Shown here one piece after another: positions 55,501-64,000 of a stretch of DNA of 64,000 nucleotides. Position 1 is the first letter of the stretch. Each line of letters opens with the position of its first letter. A model generated the notes under the pieces. The model saw only the letters and a program-made list of their open reading frames with translations, had not been told where the DNA came from and ran no database searches. The stretch lies in the NCBI RefSeq assembly GCF_001625215.2, contig NC_030384.2, positions 28,384,527 to 28,448,526 of the forward strand, written 5' to 3'. The DNA comes from Daucus carota subsp. sativus (taxonomy: Eukaryota; Streptophyta; Magnoliopsida; Apiales; Apiaceae). The translations under genes and the position numbers were made by a program.

Positions 55501-55892
55501 ACTAATTACATAAGATATACAAACACACTTACGAATTTATACACAAATAAAATAAGATGCAAGTGGTTATGGAAATATAGTCAAATGAAAACTTAGCTGA
55601 TTTATGTACCTTCCAATTGGACCGAGTAAATTTCCCAACAATGTTGAAGATCCCAATCTCATGGCTGCTGCGGCCACTAGTACTTTTATTATTTTGTTCA
55701 CTTAATATCTGATATTTCACAATCAAACAAAACAGTTAACAGCCTATACATCTCGATTGAACATTAGTTAACAGCCTATACAGCTCGATTGAACATTGAA
55801 TTATAGCTGGATGACGGATAGACTCATTGAAGATAAAAAAATTTTAAAGGCACCTTTTTTGAAGGCCATGAACTATTGTTAGGGTTCGCCAT
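52593..55892 (-). CDS. DRM: DRM-like DNA methyltransferase, copy 3, intact
   Basis: De novo cytosine methyltransferase of the DRM type, predicted nuclear. Exons: 55892-55854, 55708-55610, 55314-55227, 55120-55074, 54095-54029, 53954-53913, 53815-53124 and 53033-52593, an exact +10700 shift of copy 1, giving 504 codons without interruption. Both the ENV block (FENVARAPKG) and SPCNN are kept, so it is of the catalytic DRM1/2 kind and not the inactive DRM3 kind. Exon 5 begins GTAILREMGF (copy 1: GMAILREMGF). Compared with Arabidopsis DRM2 (about 626 residues) the N-terminus is short: I see two UBA-like segments. The end, ILESVNFITLCRTYY, differs from the usual ILEVVR tail. Borders of exons 1 and 2 are the least certain, as the encoded residues are not conserved. 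Confidence 0.85.
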
Positions 55893-56487
55893 CTTAAAAG
55901 CTGCGGCGGTAGTACTAGGCGGCGGCTCTTAGTTATATGTAAGAGAGAAAGGTGATTGTAAGTTGCTATTTCATTTCTTTACCAATGTATATATAGAAAA
56001 ACCTCTATGTCAGCCCAGGCCCACAAGTTTATATCATTTCAATAAATGGGCTTCTTTCTTACAATATGAATTAAATTTTTAGTGTGGTATGTAACTGTAT
56101 AAATTTTATCAATAGTAAATAATTATTAATACAACAACAGTTGTAATGATAAAAAATCGAGAAGAATGAGCTTCTAATATATTTTTGGAACACTTTATTA
56201 ATACTTGTTAAAAAATAAGAATAGATTTTCATATGTAAAAATATATTTATTATAATTAATTTAATATTTGTGTTTAGTAGTTATAGAATATTTTAATTAT
56301 AAATTATATCAATTGCTTTTATCAATATATATATAAACCAAACATTAAATTATATTTTTAACAAACAATTGAAACGTTGTAAGAAAAAATTAGGCAAATA
56401 TCTTTCACTTGTTTCAACCTATTTCAAGGTATTGCACAAATTTATAAAAAATATTATTTTATGCAATCCTAGGGAATGAAGCCAAAT

Positions 56488-56598
56488 TCAATAATAGGTT
56501 CTACACAAAGTTATAAATTTTACAAATTCAAGAATACGCCAATAGTCTAAAAATAAGGAGGATTGTGTATCCTTCAACCCAACTCTAGTAGGCTTATT
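56488..56598 (-). pseudogene. Stub of DRM 3' end, unit 4
   Basis: Same fragment as in units 2 and 3, ending at TGA 56490-56488. Confidence 0.7.
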
Positions 56599-57941
56599 GT
56601 TTTGAGAAAAAAAGTTTAAGGAGGTTCAACCCCCTTATTGTAATGGTCTACATTGTGTTACCTTATGTAATTGGTAAAAGAGTATATTATTCCTCTAAAT
56701 AAATCAATTATAGAATAATAATATATATCTCTTTCCATTATAGGATACAAATCGAGTTAAATTATTTTAGCTTATTTATCTTTGAAATATGTTCCTTGAA
56801 CCCACGATATTCCTTGAGTTGTATTTTTGGAATTCTCCTGTTCCTTGGAATCTATTCCAAGTAGAATTAATTAGAGTACAGATGAACTCCTTTGTTTTGT
56901 TAAAGAATTGTTGCTCACTTTCAAAACTCACAAATAAAGATGTTTCAATACAAAGATAATAATTTATGTTGAACTCAAAAGTATATTATAGAAATACTAA
57001 GGTTTCGTTTCCGGTATTTTAAAAGAAGTGACTTATCGCTTAAAAATAGAAGTGAGAAATAAATTAATAATTATAAGTTATTAAAGTGTTCCGAAAAAAA
57101 GTAGAAGTTGGTAAAGAAAAACTAGCATTTTCTACTTTCAACTTCTTCCTCACCAACTTCTTAACCCCAAACAGGTCAAAGAAAAGCAGAAGTAAAGAGT
57201 TGGAGCTGACTTGTGCTACCCAAACAGGGGCTATAAGTATTCTAGTTTAAACAACTAAAACGATTACAATGTTCACTTCTATGAATATGGGAGGATGAAG
57301 AATTGGTTGAAGTTAAGAAAAGGTAATTTCAATTTTAATCATCCACTTTCTATAATTTTGGATTTTATTACTTGTACGAATTCATAATAGACAAATTCTA
57401 ATAAATTATAAAGTAGGAGCACATGTGTCTTTAATATAAATTATAAATAAGAAACTAATTAAGCAAGTGATTAGGATGGTCACTTTTCAAAATCAAGTAT
57501 TAAATAATTCCTATACTATATTTTGAGAATCAATTACCCCTTTATGTAAAAATAATTATGAATGTTATCAAAATATAACTTGTAGGTATATTTATATTTA
57601 ATTGTAATCGTTGCCCGTTTTTCAAACACTCTTTGAATAAGATCTTTAATTTTTGTATCCAAAATTAAAAAATTAAAATGATCATCATGAACACATATTA
57701 ATTTTGAAATTTAAATTTTTACTCAATCCAACTAATTTATAGGACTTTGAGCATTTCCCCAGCACATGTATATTTTTGCAGGTCATGTAGTATAACATAT
57801 GGAAGCTTCACACAATATTGCAGCATATAAAAATTCATTAATGTATTATAAAATTAATCTAATCAAAACTTTATGGAAATATTATTTTATAACAAATGAC
57901 AATTTTTCACTATTATGCAATCCTAGGGAATGAAGCCAAAT

Positions 57942-60900
57942 TCAATAATAGGTTCTGCACAAAGTTATAAAGTTTACAGATTCAAGAATACGCCAATAGT
58001 CTAAAAATAAGGAGGATTGTTCACCCTTGAACCCAACTCTAGTACGCCTATTGTTTCCAGCAAAATTGTTGCAGGGACTTCCACCAATTACAAGATCAAA
58101 GCCCCCACACATATCAATTAGTTCTCTTAGCTTTTGATGGGTTAGATATTTCACATCGGAGATATGAATCAGCTTGCCCTGCTGGTTACTTCTTTTCCAC
58201 CATCTGAGCATAACATCTCGACAAGCCTTTGAACACTCTACGGAGACTACAAACTTTAGGGGAATTTGGAGCTTATGTAGGGCAACTTCAGCTCCACCAA
58301 TGCCAGAGAACAATGAAAGAACCTTAATGCCTTCAGGAAACAATCTCTTTAATACTGAGAGATGATATCCTACGGTGTTGACCTAAAACAATTTACAAAT
58401 TTAGAACAAAATATGCATATGAATTAATAAATAAAATTACTAATATATACTAGTTAATTTCATAAAGCATACCTGGAATGTGTTTCCAAGGCACCGATAT
58501 CGAGCACTGCGGCTCAACATATCTGTGTGACCGTCTGGAAATCCCATTATTTTCTCGATCTGTTTGGGGTGGAGGGGTGCCACTTTATTGTTTCCCACCC
58601 AAATAAAATTATATTTCCTGCAAACTTGAAGCACCTTTTTTCTGATGTGTGGGGGTGGTTCAGTTCCACAATTATCAAGCTCTTCACTTATCTTCTTGGT
58701 ATGCTTTGGACGTCCATTATTAGTAACTATACAGTTTAGCTTGATCCTCGGATCCCATTTAGGCCAGGAAGTTTTAGTGGAAGGAAGGGCTCCAAATATG
58801 GTGGATGGAGGGGTGGGAAGAATTGGAAACCTCTTATCAATGGGAAGGTTGTGAATGTAACCTCTTTTTCTTGCCGCAGCAGAAAAATATATTGAGTCCA
58901 CAAATTCGGGCTCAATATCGTAGAGGAAATTACTCATAGTTTCCCACACCCCTTTTGGTGCACGTGCTACGTTCTCAAAATAGAAATATGGAGGCCCCTT
59001 CCCTCCTCCTCTTGCTGGAATATTTCTTGGGATACGTTCCCGATCCCTAGTAATCACAACATTATTAGGTTTTTGCACAACATGAGGAACTCCGAATCCT
59101 GTCATTGGCGTCCTACGGATACTTTCCCTCTTACATTTTATATTTAGGCCAACATCATTTAATCCTGCTTTGACACGATAACAATTTGTTAGACAACATG
59201 TGTAGTTCATGAAAACACTGTACCTGAAATAACATTCTAAAGTTGTATTTGACATTATTACCTTGTATAAAATGTTGTGCATCAGTTATCGGACTTTGTA
59301 CACCTGCAGAGTTTGAAGAGCTAAGTAATCAACTTTATTGATGTTAAACAAGTATTGTATCTAGCATAGATACTAACCACATCTTCCAATAGCTTCAAAT
59401 GCTTCACCACATGTAAATCCCATTTCTCGTAAAATTGCCATGCCCTGCGAGAATGTGGACCGGTAATGATAAAAAGGTTGATTTGATTGTTAAAAAGTAG
59501 CATAAAATCACAATTTTAACAAATCACTTTATTATAAATGCATCTATCTTTTAATATAAAGTGTTATATGTAAACGACGAGATAAAATCTTGTTTCTTTT
59601 TATTCTCCAAACATTGTACAGTGTGTGAGAGAAAATAAAATCATTAATGAGTATAAAGTTTATAATAATTTCCAATAACTTTTGACAAACCTAAGTATAG
59701 GATGATTAATTTACTTGTACTTGAATATTTTCGCTCCATTGTTGATACCTTAACAAGTATGACTTATTGCATGATTCTTTCCACCTAATGTTGCATTTGA
59801 GTAACCTGAATAGATATTACCTCTCAAACACAAACCTTATTCACACTTGAGAGGCTGACATGATTAGATCTTATGTGAGGAAGATTAAATACATGATTAA
59901 TGTATCTTAATTATAATTAACATATCTACCGTCTAAGAAGGCCACAAGAAAACAGCATATTCAACTTTAAACTTGTGATAATGTACTAATTTAGTTCGAA
60001 GACCTCTCTGAAAGACGACTCCCTGAAATATATTAATAGTGTGTGAGGAATTCTTGTGTCCACACACTTTAAGACTATACTATGTGAAGATATTGAAGGA
60101 TGGAGGTTTTATGCATTCGTTTTGTCAAAGACTAGTTATCCCCGTATTTATTTTATAAAATCACAGTTGAGTCCTCACAAACTATGAATGTTCACCTTCA
60201 AACTATTTTGAAATAGAAAAGTAGAATAATTCATGAAATAAGTATATTTCTTTGCATGTTACATGTGTAAATGACTGTCGATCATACTAATTAAAGCAGA
60301 TTCATATCTTTGTCATAAATCTTCACATAATTGGAGATGTCAAGTTGACATAAAAAGGAAAGTGAGGCCTTAACATATAAGTAAGAGAGAATGAATTGAA
60401 ATTTACAAAATAATTCACCTTATATGTGAGAATAGTATTGAATACTGCTTCTTCATTGTATGCACCTATACAAATTCAAGACAAAAAATGAGCTACATAC
60501 CAATTTGGGGTAAAAAGACAATTCCAATTCCTTGAGGATACATAAGAGTAAGTGATAAGAGTAATTTTACCATGTTCTTCTATTGCCCTGACCACAACTT
60601 TCCAAGGATATCCCATTACTAGTAACCTGTCACACAGGCTACTCCTCATGGAACTTGCCTGGAGAAAAGACACTATACTATAAACATGTAGATCTTAAAC
60701 AAAATTCACCTAATAAAATAACCAATACAAATCAGCTAAACAAATTAATATCAAATACAACATTTTCATTCCCAATCATTTCAACATTTAAACTAATATC
60801 ATAAATATAATAGATTTATATTTGTTGTGTTTCGAGTTAAAAAAACTAATTACATAAGATATACAAACACACTTACGAATTTATACACAAATAAAATAAG

Positions 60901-61236
60901 ATGCAAGTGGTTATGGAAATATAGTCAAATGAAAACTTAGCTGATTTATGTACCTTCCAATTGGACCGAGTAAATTTCCCAACAATGTTGAAGATCCCAA
61001 TCTCATGGCTGCTGCGGCCACTAGTACTTTTATTATTTTGTTCACTTAATATCTGATATTTCACAATCAAACAAAACAGTTAATAGCCTATACATCTCGA
61101 TTGAACATTAGTTAACAGCCTATACAGCTCGATTGAACATTGAATTATAGCTGGATGACGGATAGACTCATTGAAGATAAAAAAATTTTAAAGGCACCTT
61201 TTTTGAAGGCCATGAACTATTGTTAGGGTTCGCCAT
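57942..61236 (-). CDS. DRM: DRM-like DNA methyltransferase, copy 4, intact
   Basis: Same eight exons; ATG at 61236, exon 3 at 60658-60571, exon 4 at 60465-60419, exon 7 at 59164-58473, exon 8 at 58382-57942. Length differences from copy 1 (4 bp near 60278 and 1 bp near 60483) fall in introns. Exon 2 has the complete 'actagtacttttatt' stretch, exon 5 starts GMAILREMGF, exon 8 has AGA before motif I, and FENVA, FSGIGG and SPCNN are all present. One synonymous change is visible in the ENV block (AAC for AAT). By reading, this and copy 3 are the two copies able to make a full enzyme. Confidence 0.85.
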
Positions 61237-61839
61237 CTTAAAAGCTGCGGCGGTAGTACTAGACGGCGGCTCTTAGTTATATGTAAGAGAGAAAGGTGAT
61301 CGTAAGTTGCTATTTCATTTCTTTACCAATGTATATATAGAAAAACCTCTATGTCAGCCCAGGCCCACAAGTTTATATCATTTCAATAAATGGGCTTCTT
61401 TCTTACAATATGAATTAAATTTTTAGTGTGGTATGTAACTGTATAAATTTTATCAATAGTAAATAATTATTAATACAACAACAGTTGTAATGATAAAAAA
61501 TCGAGAAGAATGAGCTTCTAATATATTTTTGGAACACTTTATTAATACTTGTTAAAAAATAAGAATAGATTTTCATATGTAAAATATATTTATTATAATT
61601 AATTTTATATTTGTTTTTAGTAGTTATAGAATATTTTAATTATAAATTATATCAATTGCTTTTATCAATATATATATAAACCAAACATTAAATTATATTT
61701 TTAACAACCAATTGAAACGTTGTAAGAGAAAATTAGGCAAATATCTTTCACTTGTTTCAACCTATTTCAAGGTATTGCACAAATTTATGAAAATATTATT
61801 TTATGCAATCCTAGGGAATGAAGCCAAATTCAATAATAG

Positions 61840-61950
61840 GTTCTACACAAAGTTATAAATTTTACAAATTCAAGAATACGCCAATAGTCTAAAAATAAGG
61901 AGGATTGTGTATCCTTCAACCCAACTCTAGTAGGCTTATTGTTTTGAGAA
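61840..61950 (-). pseudogene. Stub of DRM 3' end, unit 5
   Basis: Same fragment as in units 2-4, ending at TGA 61842-61840. Confidence 0.7.
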
Positions 61951-63290
61951 AAAAAGTTTAAGGAGGTTCAACCCCCTTATTGTAATGGTCTACATTGTGT
62001 TACCTTATGTAATTGGTAAAAGAGTATATTATTCCTCTAAATAAATCAATAATAGAATAGTAATATATATCTCTTTCCATTATAGGATACAAATCGAGTT
62101 AAATTATTTTATCTTTTTGCTTATTTATCCTTGAAATATGTTCCTTGAACCCACGATATTCCTTGAGTTGTATTTTTGGAATTCTCCTGTTCCTTGGAAT
62201 CTATTCCAAGTAGAATTAATTAGAGTACAGATGAACTCCTTTGTTTTGTTAAAGAATTGTTGCTCACTTTCAAAACTCACAAATAGAGATGTTTCAATAC
62301 AAAGATAATAATTTATGTTGAACTCAAAAGTATATTATAGAAATACTAAGGGTTCGTTTCCGGTATTTTAAAAGAAGTGACTTATCGCTTAAAAATAGAA
62401 GTGAGAAATAAATTAATAATTATAAGTTATTAAAGTGTTCGGAAAAAAAGTAGAAGTTGGTAAAGAAAAACTAGCATTTTCTACTTTCAACTTCTTTCTC
62501 ACCAACTTCTTAACCCCAAACAGGTCAAAGAAAAGCAGAAGTAAAGAGTTGGAGCTGACTTGTGCTACCCAAACAGGGGCTATAAGTATTCTAGTTTAAA
62601 CAACTAAAAGGATTACAATGTTCACTTCTATGAATATGGGAGGATGAAAAATTGGTTGAAGTTAAGAAAAGGTAATTTCAATTTTAATCATCCACTTTCT
62701 ATAATTTTGGATTTTATTACTTGTACGAATTCATAATAGAAAAATTCTAATAAATTATAAAGTAGGAGCACATGTGTCTTTAATATAAATTATAAATAAG
62801 AAACTAATTAAGCAAGTGATTAGGATGGTCACTTTTCAAAATCAAGTATTAAATAATTCCTATACTATATTTTGAGAATCAATTACCCCTTTATGTAAAA
62901 ATAATTATGAATGTTATCAAAATATAACTTGTAGGTATATTTATATTTAATTGTAATCGTTGCCCCTTTTTCAAACACTCTTTGAATAAGATCTTTAATT
63001 TTTGTATCCAAAATTAAAAAATTAAAATGATCATCATGAACACATATTAATTTTGAAATTTAAATTTTTACTCAATCCAACTAATTTATAGGACTTTGAG
63101 CATTTCCCCAGCACATGTATATTTTTGCAGGTCATGTAGTATAACATATGGAAGCTTCACACAATATTGCAGCATATAAAAATTCATTAATGTATTATAA
63201 AATTAATCTAATCAAAACTTTATGGAAATATTATTTTATAACAAATGACAATTTTTCACTATTATGCAATCCTAGGGAATGAAGCCAAAT

Positions 63291-64000
63291 TCAATAATAG
63301 GTTCTACACAAAGTTATAAAGTTTACAGATTCAAGAATACGCCAATAGTCTAAAAATAAGGAGGATTGTTCACCCTTGAACCCAACTCTAGTACGCCTAT
63401 TGTTTCCAGCAAAATTGTTGCAGGGACTTCCACCAATTACAAGATCAAAGCCCCCACACATATCAATTAGTTCTCTTAGCTTTTGATGGGTTAGATATTT
63501 CACATCGGAGATATGAATCAGCTTGCCCTGCTGGTTACTTCTTTTCCACCATCTGAGCATAACATCTCGACAAGCCTTTGAACACTCTACGGAGACTACA
63601 AACTTTAGGGGAATTTGGAGCTTATGTAGAGCAACTTCAGCTCCACCAATGCCAGAGAACAATGAAAGAACCTTAATGCCTTCAGGAAACAATCTCTTTA
63701 ATACTGAGAGATGATATCCTACGGTGTTGACCTAAAACAATTTACAAATTTAGAACAAAATATGCATATGAATTAATAAATAAAATTACTAATATATACT
63801 AGTTAATTTCATAAAGCATACCTGGAATGTGTTTCCAAGGCACCGATATCGAGCACTGCGGCTCAACATATCTGTGTGACCGTCTGGAAATCCCATTATT
63901 TTCTCGATCTGTTTGGGGTGGAGGGGTGCCACTTTATTGTTTCCCACCCAAATAAAATTATATTTCCTGCAAACTTGAAGCACCTTTTTTCTGATGTGTG
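63291..64000 (-). CDS. DRM: DRM-like DNA methyltransferase, copy 5, partial
   Basis: Exon 8 (63731-63291) is complete and open, with AGA before motif I, FSGIGG, SPCNN and the same terminal residues. Exon 7 begins to be visible from 63822 upward (RCLGNTFQ, GFPDGHTDML, KYNFIWVGNNKVAPL) and runs out of the window. Whether the N-terminal exons are intact cannot be seen. The array therefore continues past the window. Confidence 0.85.

Larger units (their letters stand above)
40121..64000. repeat. Tandem array of 5.35-kb units, each with a DRM-like gene
   Basis: Using the shared word 'aatgagcttctaatatat' as anchor, units start at 40121, 45469, 50811, 56165 and 61509, with lengths 5348, 5342, 5354 and 5344 bp; the fifth is cut by the window end. 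All run head to tail. They differ by scattered substitutions and indels of a few bases, so copies are highly similar also in introns and spacers. Per unit, from low to high coordinate: AT-rich spacer, diverged stub of the DRM 3' end, MITE, spacer, DRM gene (minus), TATA box, GGCCCA/TGGGCT motifs. Unit 1 differs most from the others in its left part, as expected for an array edge. Confidence 0.97.

Overview
The window is nuclear DNA of a flowering plant, most likely a eudicot. It is AT-rich, its genes are split by GT-AG introns, and it contains a PHR1-type MYB-CC gene, a CPK13-type calcium-dependent kinase, DRM-type cytosine methyltransferase genes and a dense load of plant transposons. I cannot name the species. 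All genes were read by eye from conserved protein motifs and splice signals; no searches were run.

Layout. 1-3466: intergenic, with a MITE at about 201-524 and a copia-type primer-binding site at 1547-1560. 3467-5050 (+): six-exon MYB-CC transcription factor. 6338-8800: SINE-like piece followed by LTR-like sequence. 9595-10812: small tandem duplications. 11413-17452 (-): seven-exon, complete CPK13 orthologue with one 2.3-kb intron. 19660-24791: transposon cluster, namely three Stowaway MITEs and a 2.8-kb hAT-like element holding a Mutator-type MITE and a tRNA-derived SINE. 25513-28317: solo copia-type LTR with a CACTA element inside it; both insertions keep perfect target-site duplications. 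28980-30554: broken MuDR transposase and the end of a second CACTA element of the same family. 30751-31000: MITE. 32445-33167 (-): small RNase H-fold gene with two catalytic Asp replaced and an in-frame TAG. 33342-39552 (-): L1-type LINE with intact RRM-bearing ORF1 and interrupted ORF2.

40121-64000: the most striking region, a head-to-tail tandem array with a 5.34-5.35-kb unit, four full units and part of a fifth, all on the minus strand. Each full unit carries its own TATA-type promoter, an eight-exon DRM-like DNA methyltransferase gene (504 codons by my model, UBA-like segments, then rearranged catalytic motifs), a second diverged stub of the same gene's 3' end, and a MITE. Copies 3 and 4 read as intact, copy 1 has a premature TGA just before motif I, copy 2 has a 4-bp deletion in exon 2, and copy 5 leaves the window. 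DRM proteins perform de novo cytosine methylation in RNA-directed DNA methylation, the pathway that silences transposons such as those filling this window. A recent local amplification of such a gene is the main candidate for something new here.
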